A DNA stretch of 64,000 bases from Pedobacter ginsengisoli (GTDB taxonomy: Bacteria > Bacteroidota > Bacteroidia > Sphingobacteriales > Sphingobacteriaceae): assembly GCF_002736205.1 (NCBI RefSeq), contig NZ_CP024091.1:558001-622000 (forward strand), written 5' to 3'. How positions within the stretch are numbered: position 1 is the first letter of the stretch; each line of letters begins with the position of its first letter. This document shows, in pieces, positions 45,001 through 52,538 of the stretch. A model generated the notes under the pieces. It was not told the origin of the DNA. It saw nothing but the letters and a program-made list of their open reading frames with translations, and did not search any database. A program made the position numbers and the translations under genes.

Positions 45001-46204
45001 TTCAAATGCATTCAAATTTACCCCTTCGGGAGGGCAGGTGAGCGTGGAATTGCGAACATTGCCCAACAGAAGTGACCATAGCTGGGTACTGCTGGAATTG
45101 AAAGTGACAGACTCCGGGATTGGTATTCCAAAAGACAAACAGGAAATTATTTTTGAGCGGTTTTTCCAGCATGAGACTTCTGCTTCCATTCTCAATCAAG
45201 GCTCAGGAATTGGCCTTTCCATTACAAAAGAGTTTGTGAAAATGCATGGAGGAGACATCACAGTAGAAAGTGAACCTGGTGAGGGCAGTTGTTTCACAGC
45301 TCACCTGAAGGTAGCCTATGCGGCAGAGGAGGAACAAGAGCAGCAGGCTGCTCAAAGTTTATACCTTGGTAGGGATGGATCCGCTGAAAATGCGGAGAAA
45401 AAAGGAGCAGCCGTCAAACGGATGCGTATCAAAAACGCACCGGTGGTCCTGCTGGTGGAAGACAATGAGGATTTTAGGTTTTATCTTAAAGATAACCTTA
45501 AGGAATTTTATAAGATAGAAGAAGCCTCCAATGGCAAAGAAGGCTGGCAAAAAGCCCTCGCACTGCATCCAGATCTAATCGTTTCTGACATCAGTATGCC
45601 TGAAATGGACGGAAACCAACTATGCGGGAAAATTAAAGCAGACCAAAGGACCAGGCATATCCCGATTATTTTATTAACGGCATTGACCGCCGAGGAGGAG
45701 CAGATTAAAGGGTTAGACACAGGTGCAAACGACTATATGACAAAGCCTTTTAACTTTGAGATTTTACATTCTAAAATCAAAAACCTGCTCGCCCTGCAAC
45801 AGAGCTTTAAAAAAACCTATACCAGGCAGATTAATATGGCCTTGCCGGAGATGGAAATAGAATCCGATGATGCGAAATTCCTTAATGTAGCCATGCTTTA
45901 TATTGAAGAAAATCTTCACAACCCGCAGTTATCTGTAGAAGACCTAAGCAGGCATACCGCCATGAGCAGGGTATCTTTGTATAAAAAATGCCTAAAGGTG
46001 ACCGGCAAAAGCCCTGTGGATTTTATCCGGTCAGTCAAGCTGGAGAAAGCGGCGGTTTTATTGGAAAAAAGTGATAAGACAATTGCCGAAATCTGCTATA
46101 TGGTAGGCTTTAGTACCCCTAATTATTTTGCCAAATCTTTCAAAGCGAAATACCACGTACTCCCTTCAGAATATATAGCGGAAAAGCGAAAATCCGATTC
46201 TTAA
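42029..46204 (+). CDS. Hybrid two-component system regulator (HTCS)
   Basis: 1391 residues, membrane-spanning. Signal peptide (1-20); a periplasmic two-domain beta-propeller of Reg_prop repeats (about 25-690) is followed by a Y_Y_Y domain (about 700-790). One membrane helix (WAYVLYALTIGLLLLVI) leads to the histidine kinase with phospho-accepting His877 in LSHEFRTP, then N-box NLISNAFKF and G-boxes DSGIGIP and GSGIGLS. The receiver has Asp1187 in VSDISMPEMDG, and an AraC-type HTH ends the protein. Such fusions sense an oligosaccharide in the periplasm and activate the nearby PUL. All catalytic residues are intact. Confidence 0.95.
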   Translation: MFRFFVLLSALLLCNSLLAQENVYRFSHLDISNGLSDNRVNAIYKDQKGFMWFGTTAGLSRYDGYEFKVFQHNSKDSTSLPDGYIVKIFGGPGEELWIKSNRGFIIYHPLTEQFERFQDKHFQEYKIPGGYLREIKSNGRGKFYFYIENQGIFCYDTKSKTTTAYTSKNGLIGSLSLGLISDFAEDLKGNLWVVYANGLLEKFSLKTQKVTGRYFDVNKRWGTQENTFNLSLDAQGNIFIYSPGNLFGLYYLNVASDKCLYFGKKQDHSGLSSNNVIDVLEGENGDIWIGTDHGGINILDKRTNKLTYILSKEEDPRGLSDNSVASLYRDNTGIIWIGTAKKGLYYYHKNIYKFPRNEYLTANRSLQKDVNAFAEDKNGNLWIGTNGSGLMYLNRRTGEVKNYRNDPANPNSLSSDIVVSLCIDHSGTLWIGTYLGGLNSFDGHKFTSFRHSSDPYSLSDNRIYALLEDSSGRLWVGTLNGGLDLFDRNTKRFKHFNPSVKNTLNAYGISSIYEDKNKNIWVGTTAGVNILNYKTGRFTQLVSDRKDKNSLVQNDVSSIIEDSRGWIWIGTGEGISIYNPATGKFNNLTETTGLPENSVFSLLEDEQHQIWYGSRKGLYKISQATETKPYTFQYNKYNKSDGLQVAQFNLNSAYKTQAGELIFGGPNGFNIFNARQIQSTQVPSVLALTGLEVFYHPVNVGEKINGRIILPETITSLRNLTLSYKENIFSLQFALLNYFAPNKITYKYNLDGFDARWLTVPSEIRNATFTNLDPGEYTFHVKAFNENDTVALAESKLKITILPPFWRTGWAYVLYALTIGLLLLVIRRRGINKLRREFALVQERIQASQLREQDRREAERLRELDLLKIKFLTNLSHEFRTPISLILAPVDKLLAQANEKGRLGQLTMIKRNARRLLNLVNQLLDFRKMEEQELQLNRSDGEIVSFIKEATDSFYDLAERKQIKLTFKSAVENLQVSFDPDKVERILFNLISNAFKFTPSGGQVSVELRTLPNRSDHSWVLLELKVTDSGIGIPKDKQEIIFERFFQHETSASILNQGSGIGLSITKEFVKMHGGDITVESEPGEGSCFTAHLKVAYAAEEEQEQQAAQSLYLGRDGSAENAEKKGAAVKRMRIKNAPVVLLVEDNEDFRFYLKDNLKEFYKIEEASNGKEGWQKALALHPDLIVSDISMPEMDGNQLCGKIKADQRTRHIPIILLTALTAEEEQIKGLDTGANDYMTKPFNFEILHSKIKNLLALQQSFKKTYTRQINMALPEMEIESDDAKFLNVAMLYIEENLHNPQLSVEDLSRHTAMSRVSLYKKCLKVTGKSPVDFIRSVKLEKAAVLLEKSDKTIAEICYMVGFSTPNYFAKSFKAKYHVLPSEYIAEKRKSDS

Positions 46205-46338
46205 CCGATAGATTATCTTTGTTTTAGCAGATTAAAGCCTATGTGTTGAGTTGCATGTCTGTGGGAAACGAGCTCAAAAGGTTAACATTTCTTCCTGTTT
46301 CTTTAACATTAATGCTCTGGGACTAATATGGCCGAAGT

Positions 46339-46346
46339 TAGCTTTG
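46339..46346 (+). promoter_or_regulatory. -7 element before the GH3 gene
   Basis: TAGCTTTG matches TAnnTTTG about 100 bases upstream of the GH3 start and after the HTCS stop, suggesting the GH3-DUF1080 group has its own promoter. The -33 box is weak. Confidence 0.4.
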
Positions 46347-46443
46347 CATGGCTAAAACCAGGCAACCACATCCCGGCTTGTCTAATGAAGGGAATAGCCC
46401 CTATTAGAAAAAACCAAAATTAAACCCAAAGCGTAAAAATTGA

Positions 46444-48639
46444 ATGAAATCAATATTTTTAGCTATTGCAGCAATAGGTGCCTCGATAATGGTTCATGCG
46501 CAACAGCAAGCAATTTACCTTGATGTAAATAAACCCATAGAAGAGCGGATTGAAAGTGCGCTTTCGGCGATGACCACTGAGGAAAAAGTATCCCTTTGTT
46601 ATGCCCAATCTAAGTTCAGTTCAAAAGGTGTCCCTCGGCTGGGAATTCCGGAGATCTGGACCGATGACGGACCTCACGGAATCAGGGAGGAAGTGTTGTG
46701 GGATGAATGGGGAGGAGCCGGCTGGACAAACGATTCCTGTACCGCATTTCCGGCACTTACCTGCCTATCGGCCACGTTCAATCCAGAATTGTCCCTGCTG
46801 TATGGCAGATCAATTGGAGAAGAGGCACGTTACCGCAACAAAACAGTGCTTTTAGGACCTGGTGTAAACATTTACCGCACGCCATTAAATGGTCGTAATT
46901 TTGAATACTTGGGTGAAGACCCTTACCTGAGCTCTCGTATGGTGGTGCCTTATATTCAAGGAGTCCAGTCTGTGGGCGTGGCAGCCTGTGTAAAGCATTT
47001 TGCCTTGAACAATCAGGAACAATGGCGCGGACACATCAATGTTGACCTCAGTGATCGCGCACTCCATGAGATTTATCTGCCGGCTTTCAAGGCAGCAGTA
47101 CAGCAGGCAAAAGTATGGTCAGTCATGGGCGCATACAATCAGTTCAGAGGAGAGTATTGTTGTCATAACGACCTGCTGTTGAACAAAATCCTGAAAGATG
47201 ACTGGAAATTTGACGGCATGGTGGTAAGTGATTGGGGGGGCGTCCATAACACTGATCAGGCTGTGAGAAACGGGTTGGACCTCGAAATGGGGACCTATAC
47301 CGATGGTTTAACAACCAAGGGCAAGTTCCCTTATTCGGATTATTACCTGGCCAATCCTTTCCTTAAAGGAATTAAAGAAAGAAAATATGACATCGCTTTA
47401 CTTAATGACAAGGCCCGTCGCATCCTCCGTTTAATTTTCCGGACCACCATGAGTGCCAACAGGCCCTTTGGCCGTTTTGTTTCATCACAGCACAGTGAGG
47501 CAGCCCGTAAGATTGCCCAGGAGGGAATCGTGCTGTTGAAGAATGAACAGCATTTTTTTCCTGTTATTGCAGGTAAGCACAAAAGAATTGCCGTGATCGG
47601 TGAAAATGCCAGTCGCAGTCTTGTTGTCGGCGGCGGCTCGTCATCACTGAAGGTCGCCTACGAGCAGTCACCATTAGATGGATTGATTGCCAAATACGGA
47701 AAAGACCACATTGTTTACAGTCTTGGCTACGCATCCGGACCAGCACTATACGGACGTGAAGAACCGTCAAAACTGAATACAGATTCGCTGCTTACCGCGG
47801 CTGTCGAACTTGCTAAGCAGGCCGATATTGTCTTGTTTATCGGAGGGCTGAATAAAAATCACTTTCAGGATTGTGAAGGTGGAGATCGTCAGTCGTTAAG
47901 CCTTCCTTTTGGTCAAGACAAACTAATTGATGCCTTATTGAAAGCAAACAAAAATACAGCTGTAGTGCTCCTTAGCGGTAATGCTGTATCTATGCCATGG
48001 ATAAACAAAGTACCCGCTATTGTGCAGGGATGGTATCTGGGTTCTGAGGCCGGAAATGTGCTGGCTGATGTGATCTCCGGTGAGGTGAACCCTTCTGGGA
48101 AGCTCCCTTTCTCTTTTCCCAAAAAACTGGAAGACAATGCCGCACATTTTTATGGTAAAATCTCCTATCCGGGAGATAGCGTCAACCAATATTATAAAGA
48201 AGACATTATGGTTGGGTATCGCTGGTTTGATACCAAAAAAATATCACCTCAATTTCCCTTTGGATTCGGACTTTCTTATACCAGCTTTGATTTAGGAGCA
48301 CTCTCTTCCGATAAATTAACTTACGGCAAAGATGAGGTGATCAGGATAAAATTCATGGTTAAGAACACCGGTTCGCGCTACGGCGCTGAAGTCGCGCAAT
48401 TGTATGTGCATGATCCGGTATGCACGGTACCCCGCCCGGTTAAGGAACTGAAAGCCTTTGAAAAGGTGTTCTTGCAACCAGGAGAAACGAAAACCGTTGA
48501 ACTGGCCCTAAAGGCGGCAGATCTTGCTTTCTACGATGTGGATAAACAGGATTGGAATGTTGAGGCTGGAGACTTTATCCTGCAGCTGGGAAATTCTTCA
48601 GGTAATATTTCCCAAAAGCTGATGATATCAGTTAAATAA
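46444..48639 (+). CDS. GH3 beta-glucosidase (or beta-xylosidase)
   Basis: 731 residues with a signal peptide (to VHAQ, about 20). GH3 N-terminal TIM barrel: YAQSKFSSKGVPRLGIPEIW with DGPHGIREE, LLGPGVNIYRTPLNGRNFEY, VKHFALNNQE. The nucleophile is Asp263 in DGMVVSDWGGVHNT. The second alpha/beta domain and C-terminal fibronectin-III-like domain (RYGAEVAQLYVHDP) complete the usual three-domain form. It releases terminal beta-glucose (or xylose) from oligosaccharides in the periplasm, the last step of a beta-glucan backbone pathway. It heads a second group that continues into the 48674 gene. Confidence 0.93.
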   Translation: MKSIFLAIAAIGASIMVHAQQQAIYLDVNKPIEERIESALSAMTTEEKVSLCYAQSKFSSKGVPRLGIPEIWTDDGPHGIREEVLWDEWGGAGWTNDSCTAFPALTCLSATFNPELSLLYGRSIGEEARYRNKTVLLGPGVNIYRTPLNGRNFEYLGEDPYLSSRMVVPYIQGVQSVGVAACVKHFALNNQEQWRGHINVDLSDRALHEIYLPAFKAAVQQAKVWSVMGAYNQFRGEYCCHNDLLLNKILKDDWKFDGMVVSDWGGVHNTDQAVRNGLDLEMGTYTDGLTTKGKFPYSDYYLANPFLKGIKERKYDIALLNDKARRILRLIFRTTMSANRPFGRFVSSQHSEAARKIAQEGIVLLKNEQHFFPVIAGKHKRIAVIGENASRSLVVGGGSSSLKVAYEQSPLDGLIAKYGKDHIVYSLGYASGPALYGREEPSKLNTDSLLTAAVELAKQADIVLFIGGLNKNHFQDCEGGDRQSLSLPFGQDKLIDALLKANKNTAVVLLSGNAVSMPWINKVPAIVQGWYLGSEAGNVLADVISGEVNPSGKLPFSFPKKLEDNAAHFYGKISYPGDSVNQYYKEDIMVGYRWFDTKKISPQFPFGFGLSYTSFDLGALSSDKLTYGKDEVIRIKFMVKNTGSRYGAEVAQLYVHDPVCTVPRPVKELKAFEKVFLQPGETKTVELALKAADLAFYDVDKQDWNVEAGDFILQLGNSSGNISQKLMISVK

Positions 48640-48673
48640 TACACATTTGAATAACCAAATATTACAAATAAAC

Positions 48674-49423
48674 ATGAATCTATATTCTTATTTTTTTGTT
48701 GCAGGTGTATCGGCTTTTTGTTTACTGACGGGCCGGTCAGCTGTTGCACAGGACATTAAAGTCGAACCAATTATTATTAAGGCAGAACGGAATAGGATCC
48801 TTCGGAGCTTTATCGACCTTAATGGAGGTAAACGCGTGACCCATGCCATCAGTGTGGGTAGTCCGTTGCAAGTCCATTATACTTACGACGCAGACAACGG
48901 TCAATTGGTCCTGTTGTGGAAAGGAGGATTCCTGGATGCTACTCCCATGTGGCATGACAGGGGTGACGGTTCTTCGCGACCACTGGGAAAAGCGATCCGT
49001 ATTGGCGATGCCACACCACAAATTCAGCGGTTAGCCACACCACAAACTGAACTTAAAAAAGATACAGTGGGGTCAGGCTTCAAACCAAAGGGGTATACAC
49101 TTGACGCTTCTGGTCTGCCGGTCTTTAAGTACCAGGCCTATGGGCTGAATGTTAAGGATGCGACCAGAGTGATTGATGATGGCCAGGGAATTAGGCGCGA
49201 AATTGAGTCGGAGGGAAGTGCCAATAATTTATACCTGTGTCTCGCCAAAGCAAATGTTATCGAACACAAAGATGGTAATTATGTTATTGAAGATAAAGCT
49301 TATTCCATTACAATTGTGGATGAAGCCAAATTGAAGCCTATCATTAGAACAATACAAGGAACTCAGGAACTCCTGGTTCCATTCCAAAGTAAGATCATTT
49401 ACTCCATTCTTTTTAACCAATAA
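48674..49423 (+). CDS. Secreted hypothetical beta-rich protein beside the dehydrogenase-like gene
   Basis: From ATG 48674 (a TTG at 48647 is possible) about 249 residues follow a signal peptide ending AVAQ. I do not recognise a named family. The pattern SVGSPLQVHYTYDADNGQLVLLWKGGFLDATPMWHDRG resembles the N-terminal sandwich region of large secreted c-type-cytochrome proteins in Bacteroidota and Planctomycetes, in which the same pieces are fused to a propeller and cytochrome. It ends 4 nt before the propeller/cytochrome gene, so it is probably a separately encoded partner of that protein. Confidence 0.6.
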   Translation: MNLYSYFFVAGVSAFCLLTGRSAVAQDIKVEPIIIKAERNRILRSFIDLNGGKRVTHAISVGSPLQVHYTYDADNGQLVLLWKGGFLDATPMWHDRGDGSSRPLGKAIRIGDATPQIQRLATPQTELKKDTVGSGFKPKGYTLDASGLPVFKYQAYGLNVKDATRVIDDGQGIRREIESEGSANNLYLCLAKANVIEHKDGNYVIEDKAYSITIVDEAKLKPIIRTIQGTQELLVPFQSKIIYSILFNQ

Positions 49424-49427
49424 CCAG

Positions 49428-51368
49428 ATGAATATTTATTTCAATTATAAAAACGGTATTTCCTGCCTGTTGATGATGACATTTGTACTGATGTCAGTCA
49501 TCTGCCTGGCCCAGGCAGAATCTCCAAAGGAAGATGATTATTTTAAGATCATGAAAGTTGCCGCTCCAGAGGGTGTGATACTGGAAGTTGGCGGACTCTG
49601 CACACTGCCCAATGGTGACTTAGGTGTCACCACCAGGAGGGGGGATATTTTTATTGTGAAAAACCCATCTTCATTAAAACCGACATTTCAAAAGTTTGCT
49701 GAGGGCCTTCATGAAGTACTTGGATTGGCCTATAAAAACGGATCGCTTTATTGTGTCCAGCGTGGAGAGCTTACCAAGATGACTGATACGGATAAGGATG
49801 GAGTGGCAGATGACTTTGAAACCATTTATGCCTGGCCATTGTCCGGAAATTACCATGAATACAGCTTTGGCCCTAAGCTTGCTGCCGACGGATCCTTCTT
49901 TGTAACCCTGAATCTTGGCTTCCCCCCAACCTGGTGGAATCCCGAAAGTATGGTTCCCTGGAGAGGCTGGGCACTACATATTTTTGAGGATGGAAAAGTT
50001 GAACCATGGGCTGCAGGTATGCGATCACCTTGCGGGATTAGTATGATAGATGATCAGTTGTTCTACACTGATAACCAGGGTGATTGGGTAGGTTCCGGAA
50101 GCATCATGCCGGTTAAAAAAGGTGCTTTCATGGGCCATCCGGCCAGTCTGGTCTGGGCCGGTCTGCCGCAGTCTCCGGTCAAACTTTCAACCCAGCAGTT
50201 CTTTGCCAAGAACCAGACAAAGATGATTTATGACAGCAAGGGAAACAGTGTAAAGCCAGAGAACGATGTGAACGAAAAAGTGGTAACAGAGTTTGACATG
50301 AAAAAGAATTTTCCTGCACTTCAGCTACCCTCAGTCTGGCTGCCTCACGGAATCCTGGGTATTTCAAATTCAGAGATCGTAAAAATCCCTTCGGGTGTGT
50401 TTGGCCCTTTTGCCGGCCAGTTGCTGGTAGGGGATCAGGGGCAGAGCATGATCAGCCGCGTGTTTATGGAAAAGGTGAACGGAGAATATCAGGGAGCAGC
50501 CTGGCCGTTCAGAAGCGGGTTCCAATCTGGTATTGTACGCCTGGCCTGGGGAACAGACGGATCCTTGTTTGCCGGCGAAACCAACAGGGGATGGGGTTCT
50601 GCCGGTGAGGCTACAGAGGGCATCCAACGACTGGTGTGGAACAACAAAATCCCCTTTGAAATGCTGAGCATTCAGGCCATGCCTGATGGGTTTGAAATCA
50701 CATTTACCAAGCCTGTCGATAAAAAATATGCTTTAGATCTTGCTTCCTATTCGGTAGAGAGCTTCATTTACAAATACCACAGCGTGTATGGAAGTCCGCC
50801 GGTAAATCAACAGAAGTGTAGCGTTAAAGGGGTCCGTGTTTCAGCCGATGGACTCAGGGCCCGTATTGTTGTAGCCAACCTGCGTAAAGGCTACATTCAC
50901 AACATTACCTTGAATGGAATCCGCTCGCAGGAAAACTATTACAGTCTGGTCCATCCAACCGCATATTATACGCTGAATAATATCCCAGAAGGAAAGCTGC
51001 TTAGCCTTTCGGAAATAAGCACCAGGAATTCAGCTCCTGCCAGGGCTCAATCAGCAGGACAAAGCAAGAATTCCTCATTAAAAAATACATCATCATTAGC
51101 GAAGATTCCAACCTATGACCAAGTGAAAGGATTGCTGGCTAAAAATACCTGTCTTGCCTGTCACAATCCCGATAAGCGTCAAGTTGGCCCTTCGTTTAAA
51201 GAGATTTCAGGCAAAAAGTATACGGTTGATGAACTAGTGAGCCTGATCTATACGCCTAAGCCGGAACACTGGCCTGATTATTCTACGCCGATGCCACCGA
51301 TGACCAATGTTCCAAAAGATGAGGTGATCAAAATTGCCACCTGGATTAAATCATTAAATAAACAATAA
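49428..51368 (+). CDS. Secreted sorbosone-dehydrogenase-like beta-propeller with C-terminal cytochrome c
   Basis: 646 residues. Signal peptide (about 1-28) and a six-bladed propeller-like domain (about 45-440) with VGGLCTLPNGDLGVTTRRGDIF and SPCGISMIDDQLFYTDNQGDWVG, typical of the glucose/sorbosone dehydrogenase fold. A linker rich in Ser/Ala precedes a c-type cytochrome domain with CLACH at 575-579 and MPPMTNVP as axial Met. It could oxidise sugars or glycosides in the periplasm and pass electrons to a cytochrome chain. PQQ is a possible cofactor but not provable here. Next to it is DUF1080, whose family acts on 3-keto-sugars. Confidence 0.75.
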   Translation: MNIYFNYKNGISCLLMMTFVLMSVICLAQAESPKEDDYFKIMKVAAPEGVILEVGGLCTLPNGDLGVTTRRGDIFIVKNPSSLKPTFQKFAEGLHEVLGLAYKNGSLYCVQRGELTKMTDTDKDGVADDFETIYAWPLSGNYHEYSFGPKLAADGSFFVTLNLGFPPTWWNPESMVPWRGWALHIFEDGKVEPWAAGMRSPCGISMIDDQLFYTDNQGDWVGSGSIMPVKKGAFMGHPASLVWAGLPQSPVKLSTQQFFAKNQTKMIYDSKGNSVKPENDVNEKVVTEFDMKKNFPALQLPSVWLPHGILGISNSEIVKIPSGVFGPFAGQLLVGDQGQSMISRVFMEKVNGEYQGAAWPFRSGFQSGIVRLAWGTDGSLFAGETNRGWGSAGEATEGIQRLVWNNKIPFEMLSIQAMPDGFEITFTKPVDKKYALDLASYSVESFIYKYHSVYGSPPVNQQKCSVKGVRVSADGLRARIVVANLRKGYIHNITLNGIRSQENYYSLVHPTAYYTLNNIPEGKLLSLSEISTRNSAPARAQSAGQSKNSSLKNTSSLAKIPTYDQVKGLLAKNTCLACHNPDKRQVGPSFKEISGKKYTVDELVSLIYTPKPEHWPDYSTPMPPMTNVPKDEVIKIATWIKSLNKQ

Positions 51369-51398
51369 ACCAATAGCTAACCAAAACCAATCGGTAAC

Positions 51399-52169
51399 AT
51401 GAAACGATCAATAATAATTGCCATGATGCTTGTGGCCACTGTACTTGTGGCTCAGGCACAGCAACCGGCTAAGCCGGAAGACACAGAAGTATGGGCTCCT
51501 GTTCCTGTAAAGGTAAGCCCGGCCAAGCTGCCTGGTGCAGCCCCCTCAGACGCTATGATTCTTTTTGACGGGAAAGACATGGATCAGTGGGTGAATTCGG
51601 GCGATTCTGGTTCAACGAAAAAATGGAATTTATCTGATGGAATCATGACTGTAGATAAGTCGGTGGGTGATCTACAGACAAAGGAAAAGTTTATGGATTT
51701 CCAGCTTCACATCGAATACAGGATTCCGGAAAATATAAGCGGAAGTGGCCAGGGCCGGGGAAACAGCGGTATATTTCTGGCCGCTCTTCTCTGGGGCGCT
51801 GGAGGATATGAGTTGCAAGTGCTGGACAATTATACCAATAAAACTTACGTGAATGGCCAGGCGGGTAGTTTTTACAAACAATCCCCACCGCTGGTAAATG
51901 CCTGTTTGAAACCAGGAGAATGGCAGAGCTATGATATTGCCTGGACTGCTCCACGTTTCAACGAGGATGGTTCGGTAAAATCGCCCGCAGTAGCAACTGT
52001 ATTTCACAACGGCATTCTTGTGCAAAATGCAACCATACTCAAGGGAGACACCCCTTACATTGGCCAGCCGGAATATAGAAAGCATGGTGCCTCACCAATT
52101 AAGTTACAGAGCCATGGTGATAAAAGTGAACCGATCAGTTATCGCAATATCTGGTTAAGGAAGTTGTAA
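51399..52169 (+). CDS. DUF1080 (3-keto-disaccharide hydrolase-like) secreted protein
   Basis: 256 residues with a signal peptide (to AQAQ, about 21). The lectin-like sandwich of DUF1080 is shown by ILFDGKDMDQWVNSGD, GNSGIFLAALLWG, YELQVLDNYTNKTYVNGQ and PIKLQSHGDKSEPISYRNIWLRKL. Members of this family have been shown to cleave 3-keto-glycosides after a sugar is oxidised at C3. The neighbouring propeller/cytochrome gene could supply the oxidation; this link is inference. It is the last gene before the right island repeat. Confidence 0.8.
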   Translation: MKRSIIIAMMLVATVLVAQAQQPAKPEDTEVWAPVPVKVSPAKLPGAAPSDAMILFDGKDMDQWVNSGDSGSTKKWNLSDGIMTVDKSVGDLQTKEKFMDFQLHIEYRIPENISGSGQGRGNSGIFLAALLWGAGGYELQVLDNYTNKTYVNGQAGSFYKQSPPLVNACLKPGEWQSYDIAWTAPRFNEDGSVKSPAVATVFHNGILVQNATILKGDTPYIGQPEYRKHGASPIKLQSHGDKSEPISYRNIWLRKL

Positions 52170-52489
52170 TAAAGTTCAGCTGGCAGTGTATGTAGGCAGG
52201 TTACACTTATCCTTAAAACTTACTGATCACAGCTTGGAAAAATAACGCTGATCTATGTTATTTGCCTGCTGTGATCTATTTTGGATATATTCGGAACGCT
52301 TTTCATCATAGTATGTGGTCATTTTTGTTTTTATTCTATTTCAATCTGCGTAGATGCTATTTCAGTTTCTCCGTAAAAAAAAGTAACAAATACGTAACTG
52401 AGCAAAATTTTGCAGTTCCAAAATTAGTTCGTAAGTTGCTTCTTTAAGTCAGAAACGACGATTTTGCCCCATATAAAATGGATGGACTA
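52170..52489. other. Gap between the DUF1080 gene and the right island repeat
   Basis: About 320 bases without a convincing gene. A 61-codon open frame at 52262-52447 has no family features and an odd composition, so I treat it as chance. No integrase fragment is seen. Confidence 0.45.
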
Positions 52490-52531
52490 AAGACTCATAA
52501 TCTTTTGGTCGCTGGTTCGAGCCCAGTTGGG
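52490..52531 (+). repeat. Right direct repeat of the island (attR-like), partial tRNA
   Basis: A copy of the CAU tRNA from anticodon stem to acceptor start, 41 of 42 bases matching 27203-27244. The upstream acceptor/D arm is missing and the downstream GATGG no longer pairs, so it is a tRNA fragment, not a gene. Confidence 0.85.
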
Positions 52532-52538
52532 ATGGAAC

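Noticed and set aside
52262..52447. Open frame of 61 codons left of the right island repeat
   Set aside because: No start context, family motif or sensible composition; probably chance in AT-rich DNA.
27245..52489. Integrase or conjugation genes in the tRNA-bounded island
   Set aside because: Every sizeable gene in the interval is a carbohydrate, transport or regulatory gene; no tyrosine-recombinase motif was found.
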